Shown: one piece after another, positions 1 through 8,329 of the stretch | Layout: every line of letters starts with the position of its first letter | Numbering within the stretch: position 1 is the stretch's first letter | Source of the DNA: Rhodobacterales bacterium 56_14_T64 | Lineage (GTDB): Bacteria; Pseudomonadota; Alphaproteobacteria; Rhodobacterales; Rhodobacteraceae | Reading direction: 5' to 3' | Assembly: GCA_002162795.1 (NCBI GenBank) | Contig: MAAY01000066.1 | Span: 1-64,000 of the forward strand | DNA: 64,000 nt | Position numbers and translations under genes: made by a program | Notes under the pieces: generated by a model | What the model was told of the DNA's origin: nothing | Database searches by the model: none | Seen by the model: only the letters and a program-made list of their open reading frames with translations

Positions 1-143
1 GACGGTATTCTCATATCTGCAATATCATGGAGGTATCCGGCCTCGCCGACGACAAAGGCGACGGGAAGCCCTGGGCTTGGCTGCGTATTCCGGGGCATGT
101 GGCCACCCATTGAGGGTCTGTGCTGAGCAGTGGTTCATAGGTG
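1..143 (-). mobile_element. Terminal region of an IS21-type element (partial)
   Basis: This short stretch lies downstream of the istB remnant and holds no gene. Read on the minus strand it contains GGTGGCCACATGCCCCGG followed by AATACGCAG, a type of sequence I associate with the ends of IS21-family elements, whose ends carry repeated copies of such motifs. The window edge cuts the region, so the outer end and target duplication cannot be seen. The assignment leans on adjacency to istB. Confidence 0.4.
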
Positions 144-809
144 TCAGTTGAGGCCGTTTCCGTCAATGCTTTCAGCTTGCGTTTTGCGCATGGACTGTCC
201 GTCGAGAACCAGACGATAAGAATTGTGGACGATACGGTCGAGGATGGCGTCGGCGAAGGTCGGATCGCCGATGATCTCATGCCAAGCATCTACCGGGAGC
301 TGGCTTGTGATCAGCGTGGACCCTCTGCCATAGCGATCCTCGACGATTTCCATCAGATCGCTGCGTTGGGATGCCGTCAGTCGATCCGGTCCCCAATCGT
401 CAATGATCAGCACATCGGCATTGGTCAGAGAGCGGAACAGCCTGGGGTAACGCCCGTCGGCATGTGCCAGTTCCAATTCACTGAATAGCCTGGTTGCCCG
501 CTTGTAGAGGACGGTGGCATTGTCCCTGCAAGCCTGATGGCCCAGGGCGCAGGCCAGCCATGTTTTTCCGACACCACAAGGGCCGGTGATTATCAGGTTT
601 CGGCGATCTCTGATCCTTTTTCCTGTCAGCAGTTGCTGGAACAGGGATTTATCGAGATGCCGGGCGGTGCGGTAATCTACATCCTCTGGCACGGCACCGA
701 CATGGCGCAACCTAGCGGCGCGCATACGGGTTTGGAACCGCTTGTTTGCCCGGCTGGCAATCTCACGGTCAACGAGCAGGCCCAGCCACTCGGCATGGCT
801 CAGCGTCAT
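144..809 (-). pseudogene. istB: IS21-type IstB ATP-binding helper, N-terminally truncated
   Basis: IstB is the AAA+ ATPase that assists the IstA transposase of IS21-family elements. The remaining 221 codons carry the Walker A motif GPCGVGKT, Walker B VLIIDDW and the typical C-terminal stretch ending in a short basic tail. The family segment begins at about TLSHAEWLGLLVDRE. In complete IstB proteins (roughly 240-260 residues) this is preceded by some 30-40 residues around a LxxLRLxGMA motif. Those are absent here: upstream codons belong to an unrelated IS5-type fragment. No istA is present within the window. The open frame extends to 944, but that extension is frame-shifted foreign sequence, so I treat the gene as a remnant. 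It could in principle still be translated from the ATG at 809. Confidence 0.75.
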
Positions 810-892
810 GGAATGGCGACCGACAACGTCCGTTGGCGGCGGCACAGTGTGCTGAAGTCTGGCACCGCCCAATCCAGCCCGCCCAATTCCTA
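810..892 (-). mobile_element. Scrap of an IS5-type DDE transposase
   Basis: On the minus strand, in a frame different from istB, about 27 codons read ELGGLDWAVPDFSTLCRRQ and then RTLSVAIP. This matches the conserved GLDWxVPDFSTLxRRQKTL block of IS5-family transposases. An in-frame TAG (890-892) precedes it and the reading breaks off at the istB junction near 809. Only this internal block is recognisable, so it is a fossil fragment and not an element. It marks an insertion/deletion event that removed the 5' part of istB. Confidence 0.65.
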
Positions 893-944
893 CAGGCCGG
901 CCACCTTTCTGGGCCAAGTCCGATATTGTCCGCCTACTGTGCAT

Positions 945-1276
945 CCGTAGGGGCTACAAACCTCACCGGAGGGTGGTGTGTCCCTTGAAATAATGAATTT
1001 TTTGATTTTTCAGGTTTCTGGACCAGTGGTATTGCTAAAGTTGCTAAAGTGCGAAAGCCGGTAGGGGGGGGCGCCAGTTCCCGCCTGAAATAAGTCTCAG
1101 GTGATCTTTCTTAGGGCTGCCATGTGCGCAGGCAGGCTTGTGGTCATCGTCCGGCATCAATTCGTTCCATTCGGCAAAATTTAGAGGCCGACCTATTTTT
1201 CCACAACCACAACCACAACCACAACCACAACCACTGCCGTTGCCAAGCAGCCCCCAAGACAGCACCATTCTTCGCG
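945..1276. other. Gene-free stretch with short tandem repeats
   Basis: I see no supported gene here. It contains a doubled TTGCTAAAG near 1035-1052 and the hexanucleotide repeat at 1201-1234. A minus-strand open frame of about 83 codons crosses the region and turns the hexamer into Cys-Gly repeats, but I recognise no family in it. The stretch separates transposon debris from the M24 peptidase gene and may itself be decayed insertion sequence. Confidence 0.5.
1201..1234. repeat. Hexanucleotide tandem repeat (CCACAA)n
   Basis: Five perfect copies of CCACAA plus a partial sixth run without interruption. The tract lies about 45 bases beyond the stop codon of the M24 peptidase gene and outside any convincing reading frame. 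Such tracts change length by slippage. Confidence 0.9.
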
Positions 1277-2458
1277 TTACTCTGCCACGTTCCATCCCCG
1301 GCCCTCAGTTCCAAACATTTCGTAGCCATGATTTGTCACAGCCAAAGTATCTTCCAGCTTTAGAAAACCGCGCTTTGGGTGGAGCATTGTTGTTTCAATG
1401 GACAGCACCATCCCAGCCTCCAGCGGATTATCCGCATCGATCCCGTCATAGGCAACTGGATGGTTGGTCATTAGGAACGGGGTTTCGTGGCTGATCAGGC
1501 CCATGCCATGTGCAAAGAAATCCGTGCAAGTGGAATTTGGTTGCTGAGCAAGCACGTTTTGCCCGTGTTCAATTAGATCTTTGCCTAGGGCTCCGGCGGT
1601 GACTTTGGAGAATGCGGCCTGTTGGACGGTTTCGATTTCCTCCAGCAATTCCTTCAGTTCGTTGTCTGGCTCTCCCAGCACACCCATACGGCAGATATCA
1701 CCAATATACCCATTCAGATTACCACCAGAGTCTATAGACAGGACCTCGCCCTGCGCCCATGTCTGAGACGAGGCCGCGCGGTTGTGACTGGCGCCAAGTG
1801 TCAGCAGGCAGTACTCAAAATTAAGCCCGCGGTTGGTCTCTTCGCGGCGCAGGCGCTCAATTATATCAAGCTTTGTGTCACCTTCACTTGATCCAGAAAT
1901 TGTCGCCTGCATCGCGTCGGTGATGTGGTTCGAAGCCTGCCGCAACTGGTCAAGCTCGGCTGGGGATTTGACGGCGCGCAGTCGTTCCAGAACGCCGGTT
2001 GCATCGTAGATCGTGGCATCGGGTATCGCGCTGATCAGAGTCGCGTGAGAGTCGGACGGAAGAAACCCGGGTTCAATGCCGATCCGCGGTTTGCTGACGC
2101 CAATCTTGGCCAGATGGGCCAGCGCCATTTGCATGGAATCGACGCTGCCCCAGGCCACTGGATGAAAATTGGGTACCCAGAATGGGTGGTTCTCATGCTC
2201 GCCACCCTCCATCTTGTTGGCGACATAGGCGGTTTTGTCAGCGTCGCCCTTCACATATATGAAAATAGGCAGGTACCGGCTGTGGCCGATCGCATCCATG
2301 GCCGCAAAAAAAATGAACTTGTAGCCACCCAGCAGATATTGGACATTGTGTTTTGAGGTGGCAAGCAGCACGTCGAAACCGGCAGCTTCCATCAATGCGT
2401 CAAGTTTTTCAAAGCTGTAGGGCAGGGCGGCCGGCGTAGCTGCTGGGGGCGTGTGCAT
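1277..2458 (-). CDS. M24-family metallopeptidase (Xaa-Pro peptidase-like)
   Basis: Predicted cytoplasmic two-metal aminopeptidase/prolidase-type enzyme of 393 residues. The pita-bread metal ligands are visible in order: Asp in LSIDSGG, Asp in GDICR, His in FAHGMGL, Glu in SIETT and Glu in KLEDT. The N-terminal half is the creatinase-type domain of this family. I place the start at the second ATG (2458) because GGAG lies six bases upstream of it; an ATG 12 bases earlier is also possible. It is the last gene of a four-gene operon (15 to 30 bases behind the cupin gene). Family members cleave Xaa-Pro peptides or, like creatinase, C-N bonds in small molecules. The company of a cupin and Tm-1-like proteins makes a small-molecule substrate plausible, but this is inference. 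Confidence 0.85.
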   Translation of the reverse strand: MHTPPAATPAALPYSFEKLDALMEAAGFDVLLATSKHNVQYLLGGYKFIFFAAMDAIGHSRYLPIFIYVKGDADKTAYVANKMEGGEHENHPFWVPNFHPVAWGSVDSMQMALAHLAKIGVSKPRIGIEPGFLPSDSHATLISAIPDATIYDATGVLERLRAVKSPAELDQLRQASNHITDAMQATISGSSEGDTKLDIIERLRREETNRGLNFEYCLLTLGASHNRAASSQTWAQGEVLSIDSGGNLNGYIGDICRMGVLGEPDNELKELLEEIETVQQAAFSKVTAGALGKDLIEHGQNVLAQQPNSTCTDFFAHGMGLISHETPFLMTNHPVAYDGIDADNPLEAGMVLSIETTMLHPKRGFLKLEDTLAVTNHGYEMFGTEGRGWNVAE

Positions 2459-2485
2459 TGTTGTCTCCATAAATACGTGGCGGGC

Positions 2486-2905
2486 TTAAAGGTCAGCGGC
2501 GGGGATAATGTGAAAACCGGGGAGTTCGCGCAGTGTCAATTCTGGTCCGGCAGGGGAATAGACAACAAAAATCTCCATCGCCTCGTCGCCGGTGTTCAAA
2601 GTGGAGTGAAAGCGGCTTTCCGGAATGAAGATGCTGCATCCTGGCCCAACCTGTTGGGTGACCGGAGTGCCAGCCTCGTCTTCGACCATTTGCTCGCCGT
2701 TTCCCTTGATGATGAAAATGATCTCTTCGGCGCCGGGATGGTTGTGACGTGTGTGCCCCTGACCGGGCGGCACGAACACCACACCGGCAGAAAGTTGTTT
2801 GGCGCCATTCACCTCGGGTCCCACCGTGAGGGCCAGCCGCCCCCAGTCAAAACCAAAGTTGTCAACGTCATTGGGATATACGAATATACGGTCCATATTG
2901 CTCAT
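2486..2905 (-). CDS. Small single-domain cupin protein
   Basis: 139 residues, about the size of a single cupin barrel. The first cupin motif is seen as GQGHTRHNHPGAEEIIFIIKG: three histidines and a glutamate in the metal-binding spacing. The second motif region is PGCSIFIPESRFHSTLNTG with a further histidine. A strong GGAGG lies eight bases before the ATG. The gene starts 12 bases after the TIM-barrel gene and ends just before the peptidase gene, so it is co-transcribed. Single-domain cupins serve as sugar isomerases, dioxygenases or ligand-binding proteins. Nothing in the sequence settles which. Confidence 0.8.
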   Translation of the reverse strand: MSNMDRIFVYPNDVDNFGFDWGRLALTVGPEVNGAKQLSAGVVFVPPGQGHTRHNHPGAEEIIFIIKGNGEQMVEDEAGTPVTQQVGPGCSIFIPESRFHSTLNTGDEAMEIFVVYSPAGPELTLRELPGFHIIPAADL

Positions 2906-2917
2906 GTCGGGGGCCTC

Positions 2918-3766
2918 CTAAATAGATTTGTTGGGGGTGAATTGCAGCGACTTAAACGTCTCGATCTGCTTTCGAATGGCTGTTTCGGCTGGCAGCCGTT
3001 CCGCTGAACTGGCACCGTAAAACCCATGGCAGCGATCACAGTTCTGCAGAATGAAAGCGGCATCGTCTGGCATTGAAATCGGGCCACCGTGGCATAGGAC
3101 AATCACGTCGTTGCGTACTGAACGGGCTGCCGAGGCAATGGCGTCTATCTCAACAACGCAATCGTCCAGCGACTTTGCCGATGTCGCGCCAATGGCTCCG
3201 CCGGTGGTGACCCCCATGTGAGCCACAATGATATCTGCACCGGCCTGGGTCATGGCAACGGCTTCTTCCGGATTGAAGACATAGGGCGTTGTAAGCAGGT
3301 CCAGCTGATGCGCCTGTGCGATCATATCGACCTCAAGACCATAGCCCATACCGGTTTCCTCAAAGCTCTGCCGCATGGCGCCGTCAAACAAACCAATGGT
3401 CGGAAAATTCTGGACGCCGGAAAAGCCCATGGATTTCAGCTCGCTTAAAAATTGCGGCATCAGGATAAAGGGATCGGTGCCGTTCACTCCGGCCAGGACC
3501 GGAGTGTTTTTAACCACCGGCAAAACCTCAACCGCCATTTCCTTGACGATTTCATTGGCATTCCCGTAAGCCAGCAATCCGGCCGCAGATCCCCGCCCGG
3601 CCATGCGGTAGCGTCCCGAATTGTAAATGATGATGAGATCGATGCCGCCGGCCTCTTCGGATTTGGCGGAAAGTCCGGTGCCAGCACCGCCGCCAATTAT
3701 CGGGCGGCGTTGTTCGACCATTGCCTGAAGTTTGTTTAGAATTACGGCTCTTGCTATCGCGGGCAT
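2918..3766 (-). CDS. TIM-barrel protein of the phosphoenolpyruvate-hydrolase-like family (C-terminal half of Tm-1)
   Basis: 282 residues from the ATG that begins [14 protein letters not shown]. Upstream in-frame codons reach into the preceding gene and are unlikely to be used. Recognisable family blocks are [53 protein letters not shown] and [11 protein letters not shown]. This barrel family is fused to a UPF0261 domain in plant Tm-1 proteins and in fungal homologues. Here the two parts are separate genes spaced seven bases apart, UPF0261 first. Enzymatic activity of the family is unproven; the barrel is IGPS/PEP-mutase-like. Product and role remain unknown beyond this pairing. Confidence 0.8.
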   Translation of the reverse strand: MPAIARAVILNKLQAMVEQRRPIIGGGAGTGLSAKSEEAGGIDLIIIYNSGRYRMAGRGSAAGLLAYGNANEIVKEMAVEVLPVVKNTPVLAGVNGTDPFILMPQFLSELKSMGFSGVQNFPTIGLFDGAMRQSFEETGMGYGLEVDMIAQAHQLDLLTTPYVFNPEEAVAMTQAGADIIVAHMGVTTGGAIGATSAKSLDDCVVEIDAIASAARSVRNDVIVLCHGGPISMPDDAAFILQNCDRCHGFYGASSAERLPAETAIRKQIETFKSLQFTPNKSI

Positions 3767-3773
3767 GGGGTTC

Positions 3774-4976
3774 TCAATCCTGGTTGATTTCGAGAAAGGC
3801 GTTGGCTGCGGCAGCAGAGAACGCCGGGTCATTGATGTGGTGGGGCAGAAAGATCAGTTTCCGGTTTTCGGTTTCGTGAATACGGGACTTCAGGGCTTCA
3901 AACAGCGCGGTATCAGCCGCAGGGTCCCAAAAATCGCCACCCTCGATGTCGAGCGCTGATATGCCTTTTTCAGGGATCAGAAACCGCACCGGTCCTTGGC
4001 AGGCATTCAACTTCTTAGCGATCCAATGGCCCAGTTCGACACATTCTTCTGGGGTGGTTCGCATCAGGGTGACGTTTGGGTTGTGGTGGTAAAACTGGCG
4101 GTCCTTGAACCGTTCCGGCACCGAAGCGGGCGCCCAGAAATTTACCATATCCAGAGCGCCAACAGAGCCGACATAGGGCAGCCCCGTTTTTGCCACAACA
4201 TCCAGGCGATCCGCATTTGCAGGGAGCACGCCGCCAACTAGTAAGTCGGCAATTTCGGTGGTGGTGATATCCAACAGCCCATTCAACAGGCCATCGGCCA
4301 ACAGTCGTTCCATGGCCCGACCACCGGTGCCCGTGGCGTGAAAAACCAAGCAGTCAAACTGATCGGAAAGTCGGTCAGATATTCCGGTGACCGAAGGGGT
4401 CGTCACGCCAAACATGCTTAGGCCAACGGCCTTTTTTGTGTCTGTTTCGCCCGGGTATGGGGACTTGACCATGCCAATCAGCGCCTGAGCCGCATTGTGC
4501 AGAATGGCGCGGCTGATTTGGTTTAGGCCTGCAATATCGGTGATCGAGGGAAACATGTTGATGTCAGAAATATCGACATAGGGGGCTACGTCGCCCGACG
4601 CGAGGGTCGAGACCATCACTTTGGGCACCCCATAGGGAAGTTCACGCATACCGGACGTAACAATCGAGGTGCCCCCGCCACCGCCGATGCCAATGATTCC
4701 TGCAATGTCTTTGGAGTGATCGCGGCAATAAGCAGCGAAGGCCGTCCCCATGTCCGCAACGGCTGTGCCCCGATCTTGGTTTTGCAGGACGGCGTCCGCA
4801 CCATCAGGATGAAGACAAGCGATCTCAACATTTGAAACATCAACCGGAATCGTCGGCTCTCGGGTTCCAAGGTCGATGCAGAGCACATCGGGAAATTCAG
4901 CAGCGATAAGGGCTCGCAGATAGGCGAGTTCGTCGCCTTTCGTGTCCGCCGTGCCTATCAAGTAAATGCATGACAT
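3774..4976 (-). CDS. UPF0261 / Tm-1-like ATP-binding protein
   Basis: 400 residues from the ATG beginning [17 protein letters not shown], preceded by AGGGGA. The family hallmarks are GTADTKG at the N-terminus, the glycine-rich [37 protein letters not shown] and [14 protein letters not shown]. In tomato the corresponding domain of Tm-1 binds ATP and inhibits tobamovirus replication protein; the bacterial function is not known. This is the first gene of the operon UPF0261, TIM barrel, cupin, M24 peptidase. It is read away from a TetR-type regulator across about 90 bases, which points to control by that regulator. Confidence 0.85.
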   Translation of the reverse strand: MSCIYLIGTADTKGDELAYLRALIAAEFPDVLCIDLGTREPTIPVDVSNVEIACLHPDGADAVLQNQDRGTAVADMGTAFAAYCRDHSKDIAGIIGIGGGGGTSIVTSGMRELPYGVPKVMVSTLASGDVAPYVDISDINMFPSITDIAGLNQISRAILHNAAQALIGMVKSPYPGETDTKKAVGLSMFGVTTPSVTGISDRLSDQFDCLVFHATGTGGRAMERLLADGLLNGLLDITTTEIADLLVGGVLPANADRLDVVAKTGLPYVGSVGALDMVNFWAPASVPERFKDRQFYHHNPNVTLMRTTPEECVELGHWIAKKLNACQGPVRFLIPEKGISALDIEGGDFWDPAADTALFEALKSRIHETENRKLIFLPHHINDPAFSAAAANAFLEINQD

Positions 4977-5065
4977 TATGCGATCCCCTTTGTTCCAGTT
5001 CGCTCCGGGCGCCTTGGTGAGTGAAATATCTTGATCTTGTTTTGGGACTAGAGTACCATAATGGG

Positions 5066-5710
5066 ATGACAGTACCAAGTAAAAAACTCACAGAGCCCGA
5101 CGCCGTCAATAAAGGGCCGCGTGCGCGAACGCGCCGCCTGATGGTGATGACGGCCAGTCAAATGATGCAACGGGGCGGCTCGCCTTCCGTCAGTGAAGTG
5201 GCTGAAGTCGCCGAGGTTTCGCGTTCGACCGCCTATCGGTATTTTCCGACGCAATCTGCCATGGTCCAGGCCGTCGTTGTTGAGGCGCTTGGACCGATAC
5301 TGAGCTGGGAGCCCGGCAAGACAGATCCGGAAGAGTTGATCACGTCGCTTTTCGAATCGTCGTTTCCCCGCATTCTGGCCAACGAAGCAATTTTCAGGGC
5401 TGCACTGCGCCAGTCTTTGGAGGCAGGGGGCGGCACTGTGCAAGATGGCGATGATGGTTCGTTTGGCAGGGGGCATCGAGTCGAATTGTTGACGCGGGCG
5501 TTGTCCGGTCTGGCTGATGTGCTTTCGGACGCTCAAAGGACGCGGCTGGCCCAGGGCCTTTCCTTGACGTTCGGGATCGAAAGCGCAGTTGTCCTTAAGG
5601 ATATTTGGAGTCTGAACAATGGTGGCGTTCAGTCTGTGACGCTCTGGGCGGCGCGCGCCATGATCCGGGCCGCTCTTGCGGAGGTTTCTGAAAGTGGCGT
5701 CGTACGATGA
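5066..5710 (+). CDS. TetR-family transcriptional regulator
   Basis: 214 residues from ATG 5066; a GTG at 5021 in the same frame would add 15 residues. The helix-turn-helix is seen near residues 30-65 as SVSEVAEVAEVSRSTAYRYF, the usual TetR pattern ending in xYxYFxxK/Q. The C-terminal ligand domain is not assignable. No clear Shine-Dalgarno precedes either start. Upstream, at 5052-5076, two AGTACC direct repeats flank the small palindrome CCATAATGG, a candidate operator. The gene diverges from the UPF0261 operon, so it probably represses that operon and itself. Confidence 0.8.
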   Translation: MTVPSKKLTEPDAVNKGPRARTRRLMVMTASQMMQRGGSPSVSEVAEVAEVSRSTAYRYFPTQSAMVQAVVVEALGPILSWEPGKTDPEELITSLFESSFPRILANEAIFRAALRQSLEAGGGTVQDGDDGSFGRGHRVELLTRALSGLADVLSDAQRTRLAQGLSLTFGIESAVVLKDIWSLNNGGVQSVTLWAARAMIRAALAEVSESGVVR

Positions 5711-6026
5711 AAACCTTTTCATCTGCAAATTGGTCCGGCCAGATTTGGCGATCTGTGCGTGGTCCGTCCAGAAGGGTAGGCCGGGTCTTCTAGGTGAGAA
5801 TGGAGTTTTTGCATAAAAGATCCTTATTTATGCGATTTTTATGGCTTGAAATGTGATGGGTGGCAAGGGGCGGTGACAAACAAACGCTTGACAGGTTAGC
5901 TTATCTGGTAATACCAATTTTGCAGTAAGTAAGTTCGACGGCCGACACGGAAAGCGAACCCTAGAAAGGGAAACTGCTGGCCCGAAATTCAAGGAAAATG
6001 AAATCGTATCTGGGAGGATATCTACG
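5711..6026 (+). other. Intergenic region upstream of the sugar ABC operon
   Basis: 316 bases without a gene. The only structured signal I can support is the promoter/operator at 5888-5916. The last 30 bases carry CTGGGAGGA, a strong Shine-Dalgarno for the binding-protein gene. A 5' untranslated leader of about 100 bases follows from that promoter position; I see no known riboswitch in it. Confidence 0.5.
5888..5916 (+). promoter_or_regulatory. Promoter with overlapping GntR-type operator (site 1)
   Basis: A perfect TTGACA (5888-5893) is followed 12 bases later by the palindrome TGGTAATACCA (5906-5916), which covers the expected -10 region (TAATAC or ATACCA). The core TGGTNNNACCA fits the operator type of FadR-subfamily GntR regulators. 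The same arrangement with the same 12-base spacing occurs at 15706-15734. The operator lies about 110 bases before the sugar-binding protein gene. Confidence 0.7.
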
Positions 6027-7337
6027 ATGAAAACCAATTTCAAAAATTTGATGGCTGGCGCCGCAGTTTGCGCAATGTCGTCAACGTCACTCGCGGCCGA
6101 AGAGCTCGTGATATTTTGGGCAGAATGGGATCCCGCGAACTTTCTGCAGGAACTTGTGAACGAATACGAAGAAGTGTCAGGTATTGAAGTGATCGTTGAA
6201 ACGACACCTTGGTCCGATTTTCAAACCAAAGCCTTTACTGAGTTCAACGCGCGCGGCGATGCTTACGACATGATCGTTGGCGACAGTCAGTGGCTGGGCG
6301 CGGCGTCAACCGGCGGCCACTATGTTGATCTGACCGACTTCTTTTCAGAGCACAATCTGGCCGAAGTCATGGCGCCTGCAACCGTTAAGTATTACGCCGA
6401 ATATCCCGGCAATTCCGGGTCCTACTGGGCAATACCGGCTGAAGGCGACGCAGTTGGATGGTCTTACCGGAAAGACTGGTTCGAAGATCCGGCCGAAATG
6501 GCGGCTTTCAATGAAAAATACGGCTACGATCTAGCGCCGCCCGCAACCTGGGCTGAGTTGCTCGATATTGCCGAGTTTTTCCACCGCCCGGACGAAGATC
6601 GCTACGGCGTCGCAATCTACACAGACAACTCTTATGACGCGATGGTCATGGGCGTTGAGAACGCGATCTTTTCTTATGGTGCTGATCTAGGCGATTTTGA
6701 AACATACAAAGTCGATGGCCACATCAACTCTCCGGCTGCTGTTCAGGCGCTGGAAGACTATAAGCGGCTCTATGGCTATACCCCTCCAGGCTGGGCCAAA
6801 ACGTTCTTTGTCGAAAACAATCAGGCAATCACTGAAGGCCTGACTGCGATGTCGATGAACTACTTCGCCTTCTTCCCGGCCTTGCTGAACGAAGCAACCA
6901 ACCCGCATGCAGCCGACACCGGCTTCTTCGCCAATCCGGCCGGCCCAACAGGGGCACAGTTTGCGGCACTAGGCGGCCAGGGCATCTCGGTCGTGAGCTA
7001 CTCTGACAAGCAAGAAGAGTCGATGAAGTTCCTTGAGTGGTTCATCAGCGACGATGTTCAGAAACGCTGGGCCGAACTGGGTGGATATACAGCCCACGCC
7101 AAGACCCTGTCGTCAGACGAATTCCGCAACGCAACGCCGTATAACGAAGCCTTCTACCAGACCATGTTCAAGGTCAAAGACTTCTGGGCAGTGCCTGAGT
7201 TTGCTGAGTTGCTAACCGCTGCCAACCAGCGTCTGTACCCGTTCATCGTCGGTGATGAGGGAACAGCGCAAGAGACAATGGACGCACTTGCCAGGGATTG
7301 GGAAGCAACGTTCAAAAAGTATGGTCGTACGGAATAA
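6027..7337 (+). CDS. Sugar ABC transporter, periplasmic substrate-binding protein
   Basis: 436 residues of the extracellular solute-binding protein family 1 type. A signal peptide is evident: MKTNFKN, a hydrophobic stretch, then cleavage after SLA before AEELVIFWAEWDPANF. The pattern YDMIVGDSQWLG in the first lobe and GxxALGGQGISV in the second are typical for CUT1 sugar-binding proteins. It heads an operon with two permeases, a tiny membrane protein and two ATPases. A 10-bp hairpin follows the stop codon, consistent with higher expression of the binding protein than of the membrane components. The substrate is probably a carbohydrate, polyol or sugar acid handled by the neighbouring epimerases and dehydratase-like enzyme; this is inference. 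Confidence 0.88.
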   Translation: MKTNFKNLMAGAAVCAMSSTSLAAEELVIFWAEWDPANFLQELVNEYEEVSGIEVIVETTPWSDFQTKAFTEFNARGDAYDMIVGDSQWLGAASTGGHYVDLTDFFSEHNLAEVMAPATVKYYAEYPGNSGSYWAIPAEGDAVGWSYRKDWFEDPAEMAAFNEKYGYDLAPPATWAELLDIAEFFHRPDEDRYGVAIYTDNSYDAMVMGVENAIFSYGADLGDFETYKVDGHINSPAAVQALEDYKRLYGYTPPGWAKTFFVENNQAITEGLTAMSMNYFAFFPALLNEATNPHAADTGFFANPAGPTGAQFAALGGQGISVVSYSDKQEESMKFLEWFISDDVQKRWAELGGYTAHAKTLSSDEFRNATPYNEAFYQTMFKVKDFWAVPEFAELLTAANQRLYPFIVGDEGTAQETMDALARDWEATFKKYGRTE

Positions 7338-7358
7338 TCCGAACTTCTAATTACAAGT

Positions 7359-7384
7359 GAAAGGGGCGGCAATTCGCCCCTTTC
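7359..7384 (+). terminator. Intercistronic hairpin after the binding-protein gene
   Basis: Perfect 10-bp stem GAAAGGGGCG / CGCCCCTTTC with a six-base loop (7369-7374) lies between the binding-protein stop and the first permease start. No T-run follows, so partial termination or protection of the upstream mRNA against 3' exonucleases is more likely than complete termination. Confidence 0.7.
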
Positions 7385-7422
7385 ATGCACTCAACGTCAG
7401 CAAAGTTCTGGAGTTCAATCAA

Positions 7423-8328
7423 GTGGCACTATCAGTCATCGCCCGGCTTGAACCGGGCTCGCGCGCGGCAAAGAGGGGAATGAGCGACCTTGCGATCCGC
7501 AATCTGTTCATCATCCCGACGATCACCTTTCTGATCGTGTTCAACATTTTTCCGCTGCTCTATTCGTTGGGATATTCCTTCACGGATTTCAGAGCCTCGA
7601 CCAACGCCCCGGCAAAATTTGTCGGCTTGGACAATTACAAGTTTTTGCTGAACGACGAGTTCATCTGGCGGAATTTCACCATCACCGCGAAATACGTGAT
7701 TATTTCGGTGACCGGACAGGTGATTGTCGGCTTTGGCATGGCAATGCTACTTAATCGTGACATTCCCTTGAAGGGTTTGATCACCACGCTTTTGATGCTG
7801 CCAATGATGTTGTCGATGGCCGTCGTCGGCCTGTTCTGGAAGCTGCTTTACGATCCGTCTTTTGGCATCATCAACTACGGCTTGGGGCTGGGGAAATTCG
7901 AATGGCTCGCCGATCCTGATGTTGCCCTTTATGCCGTTGCTCTGACTGACATCTGGATGTGGTCACCCTTTGTGATGCTGCTCTCGCTGGCAGGCTTGTC
8001 AGCAGTTCCAAAGCATCTGTATGAGGCCGCTGAAATCGACCGTGCAGGCAGCTTTTACACTTTCACCCGCATCACCCTGCCGCTGGTCGCGCCGATCCTG
8101 ATGATCGCGATCATTTTTCGCACCATGGAGGCCTTCAAAACGTTTGATATGGCCTACATTCTGTCCAGCCAGCCAACAACTGAGTTGATTGCGATCCGGC
8201 TGTATAAAATGGCGTTTTTGGAGTGGCAGACCGGGCAGTCCTCAGCTTTTGCCTACATCGTGCTGATCATGGTGGTCGCGATTACCAATATCTATGTCAA
8301 ATACCTGAACAAAGTGAAGGAACGCTGA
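7423..8328 (+). CDS. Sugar ABC transporter permease (MalF/UgpA type)
   Basis: 301 residues from a GTG start at 7423, which has CTGGAG nine bases upstream; longer in-frame starts run into the hairpin. About six membrane segments are visible, beginning with NLFIIPTITFLIVFNIFPLL. The cytoplasmic EAA loop that contacts the ATPase reads YEAAEIDRAGSFYTFTRITL near residues 205-225. It pairs with the following permease gene, whose ATG lies one base after this stop codon. CUT1-type heterodimeric inner-membrane channel. Confidence 0.88.
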   Translation: MALSVIARLEPGSRAAKRGMSDLAIRNLFIIPTITFLIVFNIFPLLYSLGYSFTDFRASTNAPAKFVGLDNYKFLLNDEFIWRNFTITAKYVIISVTGQVIVGFGMAMLLNRDIPLKGLITTLLMLPMMLSMAVVGLFWKLLYDPSFGIINYGLGLGKFEWLADPDVALYAVALTDIWMWSPFVMLLSLAGLSAVPKHLYEAAEIDRAGSFYTFTRITLPLVAPILMIAIIFRTMEAFKTFDMAYILSSQPTTELIAIRLYKMAFLEWQTGQSSAFAYIVLIMVVAITNIYVKYLNKVKER

Positions 8329-8329
8329 G

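Noticed and set aside
810-944. N-terminal extension of the IstB frame as part of the protein
   Set aside because: The DNA here encodes an IS5 transposase block in another frame, so the extension is a by-product of the junction.
1044-1295. Minus-strand 83-codon frame with Cys-Gly repeats
   Set aside because: The repeats come from the hexanucleotide tract; the rest matches no family I know and no convincing start or ribosome-binding site is visible.
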